This document shows positions 1-11,656 of a stretch of 64,000 nucleotides of DNA, in pieces. The notes under the pieces were generated by a model. The model searched no databases. It was not told the DNA's origin and saw nothing but the letters and a program-made list of their open reading frames with translations. Position numbers and translations under genes: made by a program. Origin of the DNA: Methylophilaceae bacterium 11. Lineage in GTDB: Bacteria > Pseudomonadota > Gammaproteobacteria > Burkholderiales > Methylophilaceae. Each line of letters starts with the position of its first letter. The first letter of the stretch is position 1. The DNA lies in the NCBI GenBank assembly GCA_000525025.1, contig JCKJ01000001.1, positions 806,001 through 870,000 on the forward strand. Direction: 5' to 3'.

Positions 1-807
<807 letters not shown>

Positions 808-903
808 GAGCAAAACCTTTTGCTGCAAGCATTCACTCTTATCAGTCATTCAACAGTAGTACAACAAAGATTGGCCACAGGTAATATTAGAAACTACCTT
901 ATT

Positions 904-980
904 GGGTCTGTAGCTCAGCTGGTTAGAGCACCGTCTTGATAAGGCGGGGGTCGTTGGTTCGAGCCCAACCAGACCCACCA
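904..980 (+). tRNA. tRNA-Ile (GAT)
   Basis: A 77-base cloverleaf with encoded CCA end. The acceptor arms GGGTCTG and CAGACCC pair, the anticodon loop is CTGATAA with anticodon GAT, and the T loop GGTTCGAGCC is present. It sits in the 16S-23S spacer, the usual place for tRNA-Ile in proteobacterial rrn operons. Confidence 0.97.
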
Positions 981-999
981 GATTCACCTCGTAATATAT

Positions 1000-1075
1000 G
1001 GGGGATTAGCTCAGCTGGGAGAGCACCTGCTTTGCAAGCAGGGGGTCGTCGGTTCGATCCCGTCATCCTCCACCA
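1000..1075 (+). tRNA. tRNA-Ala (TGC)
   Basis: A 76-base cloverleaf with encoded CCA. The anticodon loop CTTTGCAAG gives anticodon TGC, and the T arm GGTTCGATCC is present. It follows tRNA-Ile by 19 bases in the 16S-23S spacer and is processed from the same rrn transcript. Confidence 0.97.
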
Positions 1076-1095
1076 AGCTTTGTTGAGTAGAAATT

Positions 1096-1141
1096 AGAAG
1101 CAAGTATTGCTTAAGGATTGATTTAAACAATACTTGCTTCT
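1096..1141 (+). repeat. 14-bp perfect inverted repeat after tRNA-Ala
   Basis: The arms at 1096-1109 and 1128-1141 are exact reverse complements (14 bp) around an 18-base loop. In the rrn precursor this forms a hairpin between tRNA-Ala and the boxA-like element. It is not followed by a T run, so it looks like a processing or folding element rather than a terminator. Confidence 0.75.
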
Positions 1142-1154
1142 GGTTTTTAACTAG

Positions 1155-1169
1155 ACTGTTCTTTAACAA
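1155..1169 (+). promoter_or_regulatory. boxA-like antitermination element before 23S
   Basis: The sequence TGTTCTTTAACAA at 1157-1169 closely resembles the rrn boxA consensus (TGCTCTTTAACA), which recruits NusB/NusE (S10) for rRNA antitermination. It lies in the 16S-23S spacer, where a second boxA is usual. Part of it also belongs to the pre-23S stem. Confidence 0.65.
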
Positions 1170-1190
1170 AATGGAAGAAGTAAAGAGAAT
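1161..1190 (+). promoter_or_regulatory. pre-23S processing stem, left arm
   Basis: These 30 bases are almost fully complementary to 4411-4438, downstream of 23S. Pairing would close a long stem around the 23S precursor, the normal RNase III substrate in bacterial rrn transcripts. A 2-base bulge and one mismatch are visible. Confidence 0.75.
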
Positions 1191-1453
1191 GCACATTGTG
1201 TGATGACAATGTTGTATTCAAATGGGCAATATTATTTTTTAACCGGAGTAATATTGACTGATTGCAAAATCGAACATTTTGCTTGGCATGAGTTTCTGGA
1301 ATGAAAGTTCTTGAAATAAATGTAAGTGAAATAAAAACCATCTTAATTTGTACAACCTTGCAGATTAAGAAAAGTTGCTTTAGAAAAACTATAACGCATG
1401 TCTCATGCATGATGAAATCTGGATTTAAAAAGGGTTTAGGTTTTAACGTTATA

Positions 1454-4337
<2,884 letters not shown>

Positions 4338-4410
4338 AACCTTAAGACTTGACCAAAAAGTTAAGATTAACGGTTTGTTTTAAAGCACGATATGTAATCA
4401 TCCCATTTAA

Positions 4411-4438
4411 ATTCTTTACTTCTTCCAATTTGTTAAAG
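4411..4438 (+). promoter_or_regulatory. pre-23S processing stem, right arm
   Basis: Reverse complement of the left arm at 1161-1190, apart from a 2-base bulge and one mismatch. It lies between the 23S 3' end and 5S. A small GAAA-capped hairpin at 4443-4456 follows it. Confidence 0.75.
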
Positions 4439-4520
4439 ACGCCTCATGAAAATGAGACGGCAACACAGCATTTCTGCTGATGAAAACTCGTAAGAGTCAA
4501 AACATCAGTGATACCAGTTA

Positions 4521-4636
4521 TGCTTGGCGGCCATAGCGGTTTGGAACCACCCCTTCCCATCTCGAACAGGGCCGTGAAACGAACCAGCGCCAATGATAGT
4601 ATGCTCTTCGCATGCGAAAGTAGGTCACCGCCAAGC
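4521..4636 (+). rRNA. rrf: 5S ribosomal RNA
   Basis: About 116 bases. The 5' end TGCTTGGCGG pairs with the 3' end CCGCCAAGC. The conserved loop CCCATCTCGAACAGGGCCGTGAAAC is in place (4555-4580). It is followed by the rrn terminator. Confidence 0.96.
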
Positions 4637-4646
4637 TATTTATACC

Positions 4647-4680
4647 AAAAAGCCTCAGATAATCTCTGAGGCTTTTTTAT
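4647..4680 (+). terminator. Rho-independent terminator of the rrn operon
   Basis: A 9-bp stem (AGCCTCAGA at 4651-4659 with TCTGAGGCT at 4665-4673) and a 5-base loop, followed by a T run. It lies 10 bases after 5S. Confidence 0.92.
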
Positions 4681-4718
4681 TGCAAAAACATTCTTCGAAC
4701 ATGAAGACTGTATAAAAA

Positions 4719-4752
4719 CAAAAAGAGCACATTGATATGTGCTCTTTTGTTT
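4719..4752. terminator. bidirectional terminator between rrn and the GlcG-like gene
   Basis: A 12-bp perfect stem (4721-4732 with 4737-4748) around a TGAT loop, with A and T runs on the two sides so it can act on both strands. It lies 26 bases past the stop of the minus-strand gene at 4779 and is a second stop for rrn read-through. Confidence 0.88.
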
Positions 4753-4778
4753 ACATCAAAAGCCTCACTATAGAGCGA

Positions 4779-5621
4779 TTAAGGCCCTACACTTTTGGCC
4801 GCTGGTAAGCTTGTTGGATTGGTTGTATTTGCACATGTCGGTTGCTCCCAACCATCGGTTTTGCCATTACTATCACCATTTAGATCATCAATCACCATAT
4901 TGTCTGGTCTAGCAGCATCACCTGAAACGCCTGCAGGTACATAGTCTAAGTTAAGCGTGTTGCGTACACGCCAAGCGATATTATGATCAGCACAGGATGT
5001 ATCACCTGATAAGCCAACTGCACCCACAAGTACACCGCTGTTATTGTATAGCGCGAGTCCACCACCAAACACATTCACTCCACCAATACGATTGCCAACC
5101 ATAGGGTCAGCATGGGTACCCACAAGTGCTGGGTTGCCACCATAAGCGACTGCGGGATCTACAGGATTACTAAACTGTAGGCCATAAAGGCTACCACCGA
5201 GTGGATTTGCTCCGGAAGTGCCTTGTACGGCAGAGTATAAATTAGCGGTGGATAAGGCCAGACCAGGCAAACTGAATGCATTAGCTGTATTGGCTTTTTG
5301 CGCAGAAATCACACGGCTGCCGGGCCATTGTGCACCACGGTCAGCGCCAGAAAATGCGACAGCACATACGACGCCATCCCGATTCACTACTGTAGCCCAC
5401 ATTTGTAAATTGAAGCCTGAGGATTCTGAACCTACGGCGCTCAGCAATGCGGTTTTTAATTGTGCGTAATTGGGTAAATTGCTACACACGCCGCCTCTAG
5501 ATTTATCATCTTGAGGGATGCCGCGGTTTGGTTTAGTGTCAGCAATGGCGTGGCTACTTAACGCGGCGCTAACAAGCAGTGCAGAGGCGAGCAGTTGGAT
5601 ACGATGAGGCTGGTTGTTCAT
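4779..5621 (-). CDS. exported GlcG/HbpS-family heme-binding-like protein
   Basis: The 280-residue product has an N-terminal signal peptide (hydrophobic stretch to about residue 28, ending SHAIA) and a GlcG/HbpS-like domain. The glycine-rich segment FGGGLALYNNSGVLVGAVG followed by SGDTSCADH matches the family's conserved C-terminal core. HbpS/GlcG proteins bind heme or act with redox sensors; the role here is unknown. The C-terminal extension after about residue 215 is Asp/Asn-rich (DDLNGDSNGKTDGWEQ), which could bind calcium. I chose the ATG at 5621 because GGAG lies 8 bases upstream. A GTG three codons earlier (5630) overlaps that ribosome site and is less likely. It is a single gene, convergent with the rrn operon and separated from it by a strong terminator. 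Confidence 0.8.
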   Translation of the reverse strand: MNNQPHRIQLLASALLVSAALSSHAIADTKPNRGIPQDDKSRGGVCSNLPNYAQLKTALLSAVGSESSGFNLQMWATVVNRDGVVCAVAFSGADRGAQWPGSRVISAQKANTANAFSLPGLALSTANLYSAVQGTSGANPLGGSLYGLQFSNPVDPAVAYGGNPALVGTHADPMVGNRIGGVNVFGGGLALYNNSGVLVGAVGLSGDTSCADHNIAWRVRNTLNLDYVPAGVSGDAARPDNMVIDDLNGDSNGKTDGWEQPTCANTTNPTSLPAAKSVGP

Positions 5622-5860
5622 ATTAAACACTCCAAAATAAGTATTGTTATTGGGGTTAAAGGGAGAGGTGTCAGTGTGTATTCAAATGCGACGAATAATG
5701 TGCGATGAATAACTTTTGAAGCATAACAAACGCAGTGCGTTTAAAATATCCCGCAAATTGGGGGCGTTAAGATGACAGTGTATGCAGTAAAATTAGTCCA
5801 TTGGAATCATCTACTTTATTGCGGGATTGCGCTATGCTATGTGTAATACGCTAGGATGAG
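5622..5860. other. divergent intergenic region
   Basis: These 239 bases separate the divergent GlcG-like and transglycosylase genes, so promoters for both should lie here. A near-palindrome AAACGCAGTGCGTTT (one central mismatch) is at 5728-5742. I see no small gene. Confidence 0.5.
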
Positions 5861-6484
5861 ATGAGAATGCAGCAGTTATTTGAAACGCGCCTATGGGCTT
5901 TGTTATTAGCGTTGATGACAGCGCCGACTAGCTACGCAGCGAGTGTCTATATGGATGCATCGGACGCGGAAGAAATTACCTTGTCTTCTAACGCATTGTC
6001 CGGCGAGGCGGTGATGGAAATTGAGACCGAGGACAATTCTGCTGAGCAGGAAATACAGTCTTCAGTATCTGACAAATCTACTTTGCAGCACATGCCGTTT
6101 CATCAAGAAGTACTGGAGGCTGCAAATAAAACGACGCTAGACCCAGCGCTGATTCATGCGGTCATTACAGTGGAATCTAGGCATAACCCTAAAGCGGTTT
6201 CTAAAAAAGGTGCATTTGGCTTGATGCAGTTAATGCCTGCCACTGCGCAGCATTACGGTTTGACCCGTGTGCGATCCCAAGATAATCGGCAAAATATTCT
6301 CGCGGGCGCACAGTATTTGAAAACCTTATTGCGGTTATTTGATGGTAATTTAGAGCTGGCATTGGCTGCGTATAATGCGGGGCCAGCTTCTGTTAAAAAG
6401 TATCATGATCGTATTCCTCCGTTTGAGGAAACCAAACTTTACGTGCCCAAAGTACTGAAATACTATCGAAAATACGCGAGTTAA
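5861..6484 (+). CDS. lytic transglycosylase, SLT (LtgA/MltE-like) domain
   Basis: The 207-residue protein has a signal peptide (residues 1-27, cleavage after SYAA) and an acidic linker. Its C-terminal soluble lytic transglycosylase domain spans about 85-205. The catalytic glutamate is E105 in TVESRHNP. The family motifs GLMQLMPATA (120-129) and AAYNAGP (169-175) are intact. It should cleave the MurNAc-GlcNAc bond of peptidoglycan in the periplasm to give 1,6-anhydro ends. It converges on the pseudopilin operon with an 11-base gap. Such enzymes often open the cell wall for envelope machines, so a role with the adjacent secretion system is possible but unproven. Start choice is uncertain between ATG 5861 and ATG 5867; AGGA lies at 5853-5856. 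Confidence 0.9.
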   Translation: MRMQQLFETRLWALLLALMTAPTSYAASVYMDASDAEEITLSSNALSGEAVMEIETEDNSAEQEIQSSVSDKSTLQHMPFHQEVLEAANKTTLDPALIHAVITVESRHNPKAVSKKGAFGLMQLMPATAQHYGLTRVRSQDNRQNILAGAQYLKTLLRLFDGNLELALAAYNAGPASVKKYHDRIPPFEETKLYVPKVLKYYRKYAS

Positions 6485-6495
6485 CGGTTTGTTTA

Positions 6496-6954
6496 CTAAC
6501 TGTTGATGCCGATGAACTTCCATTCATCATAGGTAGTGGCCTCTGAAAAACTCTCATAAGCAGTAGGGAACCCCGATTTTTTGATAGCAGCTTGATGGGA
6601 CTGGCTATACACCCCAATGATCAAGCCTTGTTGTGTTACTAGCCCCCATGCTTGTTTTGAGATTGGATCTGCATATAGTTTGCGGAGATGGCGTTTGACT
6701 ACAGGAAAACGCTTGTCTAGAACCAAGTCTTCTAATGCTTTTGGGTATTGTTTTGCGCCGCCCGGTGTGGATTCATAGTAGCTTAAGATGGCGGTGCGGT
6801 ACTGGTCACCAATAAACAACAGTTCTTTTTCATGCTCTCGCTGTAGTGATTGATGCCACACAATACCTACAACACTTAAAGCAATGCCAGAAAGCGCCAC
6901 GATGATGAGGATGCCAATAAAGGTGAATCCCTGAGTCAGCTGGCCAGTACGCAT
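6496..6954 (-). CDS. atypical pseudopilin lacking Glu5 (last gene of the secretion operon)
   Basis: The 152-residue product begins with a short leader ending in QG, then a hydrophobic segment FTFIGILIIVALSGIALSVV, the N-terminal helix of type IV pilin-like proteins. Position +5 of the mature protein, normally Glu, is Gly. Among type II secretion pseudopilins this is a feature of the tip protein GspK, although this protein is much shorter than GspK. The rest is soluble with no clear family motif. The chosen ATG lies one base after the stop of the upstream pseudopilin gene. An in-frame ATG at 6981 would lengthen the leader to 18 residues and overlap that gene. A tip or initiating minor pseudopilin is the best guess. 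Confidence 0.75.
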   Translation of the reverse strand: MRTGQLTQGFTFIGILIIVALSGIALSVVGIVWHQSLQREHEKELLFIGDQYRTAILSYYESTPGGAKQYPKALEDLVLDKRFPVVKRHLRKLYADPISKQAWGLVTQQGLIIGVYSQSHQAAIKKSGFPTAYESFSEATTYDEWKFIGINS

Positions 6955-6955
6955 A

Positions 6956-7351
6956 TTACCAATCAGAGAACTTTGTGCCATCTTTTGCGATGCCTGTTGC
7001 ACCGCTGTGGATGTTATATAGCCCACCTTCAAGTGGTGGCGTTGGCGGATCAATGACCCAAGTGTTCTCGCTTTCGGTGATGGGGTCTATCGGCAATCTG
7101 TTCATGTACTGCTTTTCTACAAGCTCTTCTAGGCTGGCTGGGTACTGGCTATGGTCGGCATAGTATTTATCAATACCTTCGCGCACTGTGTTCAAACTTT
7201 GCTTAAGCGCAGCTTCTCTAGCGCGCTCCACACTACTAAAATATTTTGGATAAGCCAAAGTGAGCAGTAATGCGAGGATCGACAATACGACTAATAACTC
7301 GACTAAAGTGAACCCGAGTATACGGCGGCTATTTGGCTTACCATTTGGCAT
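6956..7351 (-). CDS. GspG-like pseudopilin
   Basis: The 131-residue type IV prepilin-like protein has leader MPNGKPNSRRILG, then FTLVELLVVLSILALLLTL with Phe+1 and Glu+5 intact. The body contains YPASLEELVEKQYMNRLPIDP, similar to GspG-type pseudopilins. It should be processed by a prepilin peptidase and assembled in a periplasmic pseudopilus. The ATG at 7351 is preferred because GGAG sits 6 bases upstream; the ATG at 7363 includes that site. The start overlaps the stop of the upstream pseudopilin, indicating translational coupling. Confidence 0.85.
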   Translation of the reverse strand: MPNGKPNSRRILGFTLVELLVVLSILALLLTLAYPKYFSSVERAREAALKQSLNTVREGIDKYYADHSQYPASLEELVEKQYMNRLPIDPITESENTWVIDPPTPPLEGGLYNIHSGATGIAKDGTKFSDW

Positions 7352-7823
7352 AAGTAACTCCATTGGTACCCGTTAGCGGGCTTAACGAGTACACATCATA
7401 TACATCTTTCCCAGCGACTGGTTGGTTGGCACTGCTTTCGTAGCTGCGCAAGCCCCAGCCTTGCGTTTGCTCAATACTGAGTGCATCAGTCTCTCGTTGT
7501 GCAACCATCGGGTCTAGAGGGATTCTACGTAGAAATTTGAGTTTATGTTTGTTGGGGTCTTTCAGGTCTTCAGCCCCTTCTACCAATATTTCTAAATTAG
7601 GTGGGTACCCGGTCTCGTCTATGTTTTTTTTGATACGGCCTTCATCACTTGCTTTCTTATAGGCATCAATGGCTTCGCGAATTTGCCGTAAATGGTGACG
7701 TAACTCGCTTTCTTTAGAACGTTGAACTGTCACCGAGACTAAGGGCATGGCCACACTCGCCAAAACTGCCACAATCGCCAACGTGACAATCAGCTCAATC
7801 AAAGAAAATCCGCGCAGACGCAT
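7338..7823 (-). CDS. GspG-like pseudopilin
   Basis: The 161-residue product has a very short leader MRLRG followed by FSLIELIVTLAIVAVLASVA, with the Glu+5 needed for assembly. The C-terminal part carries the GspG-like sequences GYPPNLEILVEGAEDL, LRRIPLDP and YDVYSLSPLTGTNG. It starts 6 bases after the gspD stop and overlaps the next pseudopilin gene. It is one of three pseudopilins at the end of this operon, besides the canonical gspG at its start. Confidence 0.85.
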   Translation of the reverse strand: MRLRGFSLIELIVTLAIVAVLASVAMPLVSVTVQRSKESELRHHLRQIREAIDAYKKASDEGRIKKNIDETGYPPNLEILVEGAEDLKDPNKHKLKFLRRIPLDPMVAQRETDALSIEQTQGWGLRSYESSANQPVAGKDVYDVYSLSPLTGTNGVTYAKW

Positions 7824-7829
7824 ATGGAA

Positions 7830-9881
7830 TTAGAAACGCGAAGGCGGATTAGTGGTATCAATAATTGGTGCTGGTTGTGCCTGCGGATCAATAATGACAG
7901 AAGGCACGGGTGTCGGTGCGTTAGGGTCGATTACCTGACCGGGGATATCCTGCCCTGAGCTCTCAGTGGCTGGATTAACAGGGACTGCGGCCGGTGCTGG
8001 ACTAATGGCATTTTCTGAACCATCGGCAGGTGTATTCAACTGCTGTTGTCGTTCGCGCCTTTGGTCACGCAGTCTTTCTAGAGGCGTCAACGGGGCGGCA
8101 GAGCCACCGGAAAATGCGGGCAGTGCTTTTTGCGGTTTGTCCGTGATGATACTTTCGGTACCAGACCAATATTCGGAGACGTCCGCTTTAGGTAATTCTA
8201 AGTTGGTAATAACTCTTGGTGTAATGGCCAATACAATTTCCGTTTTACTTTTTTTGTCTTCTTGGTTCGAGAATAAACGCCCAATCAGCGGGATATCGCC
8301 CAAGCCTGGTAAACGGCTGGCATTTTTTCTTTCGTCATCCAAAATTAACCCGGCTAAGATTTGCGTCTCTCCATCTTTGAGGCGCAGTGAGGTGTTGGCA
8401 TTACGCGTGCCAATGGTATAGATGGTGGCGCCATTTCTGGTCACGGTTTTTTCACCTAAAGAGCTCACTTCAAGGCCGACCTTGATGTTTACAAAATCAT
8501 CCAAGGTGACATGTGGTTCAACATCAAGCTTTAACCCGACATCAATATAAGTCACATTTTCAGAGATGCCGACGTTAGCAGTCGAGGTGGTGGTGATAAT
8601 GGGCACTTTATCGCCTACCAAGATTTTGGCTTTTTCATTGTTTTTGACGCGGATTCTTGGGTTGGAGAGCAAGTTAACATCGCCAATGGTTTTTTTAAAG
8701 TTAATGGCCGGGTTGGGGGATACGCCTATTCCACTGGAGTTAAGCGTTTTAAGCGCTTGTAAGGTGAGTCCAGTGTCCGCACCAATCACGGCCAGTTGGT
8801 TCGGGTAAATAATCCCTAACTCTTGTAAGCGGCTGCGGCTCACTTCTAACACTTCAATGTCCAGCATTACTTCAGAGTCTGCAATATCAGTGGCGGCCAC
8901 TAATTTTTCGGCAATGCGTACGACCTCTGGTGTATCGCGCATGACCAGCATATTGATGCGTTCATCAATGAAAATATCTTTGGTTTTAAGCATGGACTTC
9001 AACATGCCGGCCACTTGCTTGGCATTGGTGTTGTTTAAGTAAAAACTACGGATTTTTAAGTCTTGATAATCCTTTAATTTTTGTGGATTGCTTGGGAACA
9101 CCAGCGCTGTATTTTCAGACAATGCTTTTTTCTGTAGACCATTGCTGGCGAGCACCATATCTATCGCTTCTTCAATGGGTAGCTTTTTGATGAAGATAGT
9201 CGCTTTGGTGTCTGGCTTGATGTCTTTATCCAAAATAAAATTAATACCCGTTGCACGAGATAAAGCCTCAAATACGGCTTTGATATTTGCATCGCGTAGC
9301 TCTAAAGAAATAGGCTTATCTACACTGGATTTAAGCTGTGGCGGTTGCATATTGCTGTTGCCAATTTTTTGATTGATTTGCGTTTCCAGTTTAAGCGCTG
9401 CTTTGTTTTGCGGGTTCTCTAACAGCACTTCATGTACTTCGCGCTTTGCTTGTTCAAGTTGGCTGTTGTTGGCCAACTCGTCCGCTTTTTGTAACTGCTG
9501 ATGTTGCTTAATTTCTCTAAACACTTCATTCCTACTGGTCATCGCACTTTGGTTATCTGGTGCAAAGCTGAGTACACGCTCATATAGGCGTTGTGCTTCT
9601 GCAAGATCGCCTTTTAGACGCGCTTGATCCGCTTGTACCAATAGTTCATTCACAGCAGATTCAGTATTTAAATAAAAGTCCTTACGTGCTTTGGCAGATT
9701 CCGGGTTTTGTTTAAGGTCTTGTTGTGATTCATAAGCGCGTGTTTCAGGCGGCTCATTTTTATGCTTATTGGATTCCCATGGCGCAAATGCGCAGCTTGT
9801 CATGAGCGGTAGCCCAGACAATAACAGCATAGCTGTGAGCGCTCGTGTGTGTTGCATCTTTAGATGATTAAACAATGGCAT
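7830..9881 (-). CDS. gspD: GspD/PilQ-family secretin, outer-membrane channel
   Basis: The 683-residue product should form the multimeric outer-membrane gate. A likely lipoprotein signal ends MTSC (Cys about residue 30). A tetratricopeptide-like segment follows (about 65-165, two helical repeats), then an N0/STN domain (ISLELRDANIKAVFEALS) and an N1 domain. The C-terminal secretin domain includes VPIITTTSTANVG and the family motif LRLKDGETQILAGLI, then GLGDIPLIGRLFS. The tail after about 600 is Pro/Ala/Gln-rich. TPR repeats before the secretin domains recall MshL/PilQ-type rather than classical GspD proteins. The ATG at 9881 is chosen because AGGA lies 6 bases upstream; an ORF extension to 9929 lacks support. 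Confidence 0.93.
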   Translation of the reverse strand: MPLFNHLKMQHTRALTAMLLLSGLPLMTSCAFAPWESNKHKNEPPETRAYESQQDLKQNPESAKARKDFYLNTESAVNELLVQADQARLKGDLAEAQRLYERVLSFAPDNQSAMTSRNEVFREIKQHQQLQKADELANNSQLEQAKREVHEVLLENPQNKAALKLETQINQKIGNSNMQPPQLKSSVDKPISLELRDANIKAVFEALSRATGINFILDKDIKPDTKATIFIKKLPIEEAIDMVLASNGLQKKALSENTALVFPSNPQKLKDYQDLKIRSFYLNNTNAKQVAGMLKSMLKTKDIFIDERINMLVMRDTPEVVRIAEKLVAATDIADSEVMLDIEVLEVSRSRLQELGIIYPNQLAVIGADTGLTLQALKTLNSSGIGVSPNPAINFKKTIGDVNLLSNPRIRVKNNEKAKILVGDKVPIITTTSTANVGISENVTYIDVGLKLDVEPHVTLDDFVNIKVGLEVSSLGEKTVTRNGATIYTIGTRNANTSLRLKDGETQILAGLILDDERKNASRLPGLGDIPLIGRLFSNQEDKKSKTEIVLAITPRVITNLELPKADVSEYWSGTESIITDKPQKALPAFSGGSAAPLTPLERLRDQRRERQQQLNTPADGSENAISPAPAAVPVNPATESSGQDIPGQVIDPNAPTPVPSVIIDPQAQPAPIIDTTNPPSRF

Positions 9882-9900
9882 TGCTGATCCTTTTGCTGGT

Positions 9901-10518
9901 TTACTGCCCCGGCTGCGCCATCTGTCCATTGAAGGACGATTCCGGTGAAATTAATTTTTGTGTTTTTGATAAAGTTTGTGGCAGATTCAGCGGTAAAAAT
10001 GTGAACAGCAATTGGTTGGCATCTTCACCATCCAAGCGCCAAAACGCATCCACTTGTTCACCTTTTGCCACGGTATACACTTTGTTGTTAGCCATCAAAA
10101 AAATTTGCGTGCCTTTGGGGCCATCGTCTAGTTTCCCCATATAAGTAAAAGGCGAGGGTGGCGCTACCGGCGGGGGCGGGGGCGCAGGTTTGATTTTGGG
10201 GGTAGGCGCGACGACGACCCATGAATGTACCGGGAATAAATCGGCAGGCTTTTCTGCGCTTGTGTCTCGATGCATGATGCGCCAGTTGGATGGTGCCGCT
10301 GGTGTCGTTTCGACTTTGTCTACAGGTGTTACTTGAGCAATTGCCAATGATGGCAGTTTAGCGGTACGTGCACTGTCTGCAGGCTCAGCAAGTAATGATT
10401 CATCTGACTGGCCAGACGTGAACGCTGTCCACGCAGTCAGCGCAACAGTCACAATCAGTACGGCCCATAGCCATCCATTTTTACCTGCGTTAGCCGTTGC
10501 TCGTGCTGTTAAATTCAT
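9901..10518 (-). CDS. PilP/GspC-like inner-membrane protein with proline-rich linker
   Basis: The 205-residue protein has one N-terminal membrane segment (about 16-34) and a periplasmic region with a proline-rich stretch (KIKPAPPPPPVAPPSPF, about 108-124). A small beta-rich C-terminal domain begins FTYMGKLDDGPKGTQIFL. This resembles the HR domain of GspC and PilP, which links the inner-membrane platform to the secretin. It overlaps the PilO-like gene by ATGA and lies just before gspD, the position of PilP in pilMNOPQ operons. No PDZ domain is present. The assignment rests on architecture and position. Confidence 0.7.
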   Translation of the reverse strand: MNLTARATANAGKNGWLWAVLIVTVALTAWTAFTSGQSDESLLAEPADSARTAKLPSLAIAQVTPVDKVETTPAAPSNWRIMHRDTSAEKPADLFPVHSWVVVAPTPKIKPAPPPPPVAPPSPFTYMGKLDDGPKGTQIFLMANNKVYTVAKGEQVDAFWRLDGEDANQLLFTFLPLNLPQTLSKTQKLISPESSFNGQMAQPGQ

Positions 10519-11093
10519 GAGGGGTCAGCCTTCACAAATAACACTAACACCAATTTTGCATCAACCACGGGGGTGAGGGTGCTATCTCTATGCATTTGAA
10601 TATCCGCGATGGCCACCGAAGGCACTGCACTCAGCATGGCAGACATAAATTGACGCACTTGAGTGTAATGGCCTGTGACTGGAAGCACCATTTCATATTG
10701 GGTGAGCGCTGCCTGTTGTGGCACATTACGCGGTGTAATTTTGGTGAGTTTATAATCGCCGCTATTCAATACAATGCGTTGTTGCGCTGCTAATTGGTTG
10801 AGTTGCGCAAGTGTGTCTGGGATGGAATCTGCACGAGGAAAAATGCGGTAAAAATCCTGCAAGGTTTGCTGTGTTTGCTCGGCTGGTTTTTCTATGATGG
10901 CTACGTGCGTGTCAGGCTCTGCATGTTGGTTTAAATCAGTAGAAAAGCTATGGATTTCTTCTTTTATCTCTGCTGATTTAGAGGTGTAGTACACACCGCC
11001 GGCGCAAATTGCCAGCAAGGCTAATAGACCCCAGACGCCAAGTTTCCTAGCCGCATGCGACAGTAACCACATCAGATATTGGGTATTCACCAT
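10515..11093 (-). CDS. PilO/GspM-like inner-membrane assembly protein
   Basis: The 192-residue product has a single N-terminal membrane helix (GLLALLAICAGGVYY) and a periplasmic coiled-coil plus a ferredoxin-like region, typical of PilO/GspM. The segment LNQLAAQQRIVLNSGDYKL and the later YEMVLPVTGHYTQVRQFM match the PilO pattern. The ATG at 11093 is used because it lies two bases after the stop of the PilN-like gene; an upstream ATG at 11138 would give a 43-base overlap. It forms the inner-membrane platform with the PilM- and PilN-like proteins. Confidence 0.78.
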   Translation of the reverse strand: MVNTQYLMWLLSHAARKLGVWGLLALLAICAGGVYYTSKSAEIKEEIHSFSTDLNQHAEPDTHVAIIEKPAEQTQQTLQDFYRIFPRADSIPDTLAQLNQLAAQQRIVLNSGDYKLTKITPRNVPQQAALTQYEMVLPVTGHYTQVRQFMSAMLSAVPSVAIADIQMHRDSTLTPVVDAKLVLVLFVKADPS

Positions 11094-11095
11094 AT

Positions 11096-11656
11096 TCAGC
11101 TTTTCCCTTGCGCTACTTTCCCTAGCTCTAGTTTCCATTGTGCAACAATGGTAAATCCAACTGGCTTGTAGGGGTCGCTTTGATCGATATGATGTTTTAG
11201 TAAATAGACCTGCGCTAAGGTGTTTAATTGTGCCAAAGCTTGCACGTACTGCAAGGTTGCGGCCATGTTTTTGGCCTGGCCGGTCAACACGACTTGTTGT
11301 TTTTTGCGATTAGGCGCTATGCTCAATAGTGCGATATCTTGTGTGCTGACTTGCTCCAGCGAAGTCAGTAGCGGATTCCATGGAGTGCTTAACTGCGTGA
11401 CAATATCACGGGCATATAGGACTTCATCTTCCGATGCGGTTTCAATCGGTAGCTCAACTGGCTTATTGCGTAATGCAGGTGACATTCCAGAGGCAGAAAC
11501 CAACGTGGATAATGTCTGCTGTTGTCGTTGATATTGCTGTACCCAATATAGTGTGCAGCCAATCGCTGTCAGTAGCATTGCCAACCCGAGTAAGCTGATC
11601 TTTTTGAAAGAAAATGCACTGGTTTCCACAAAGTCAATGTGTAATCGCTGGCTCAT
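11096..11656 (-). CDS. PilN/GspL-C-like inner-membrane assembly protein
   Basis: The 186-residue protein has a short cytoplasmic N-terminus (MSQRLHIDFVE), one membrane helix (about 20-38), a coiled coil rich in Gln and a periplasmic domain. In PilN the cytoplasmic N-terminus binds PilM. The start overlaps the PilM-like stop by ATGA. Sequence similarity is weak, as usual for this family, so the call depends on topology and gene order. Confidence 0.75.
   Translation of the reverse strand: MSQRLHIDFVETSAFSFKKISLLGLAMLLTAIGCTLYWVQQYQRQQQTLSTLVSASGMSPALRNKPVELPIETASEDEVLYARDIVTQLSTPWNPLLTSLEQVSTQDIALLSIAPNRKKQQVVLTGQAKNMAATLQYVQALAQLNTLAQVYLLKHHIDQSDPYKPVGFTIVAQWKLELGKVAQGKS

Noticed and set aside
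5819-5847. A sigma70-like promoter (TTGCGG, 17 bases, TGTAAT) for the transglycosylase
   Set aside because: The predicted start would remove the AGGA ribosome site and leave almost no leader; spacing alone is weak support.
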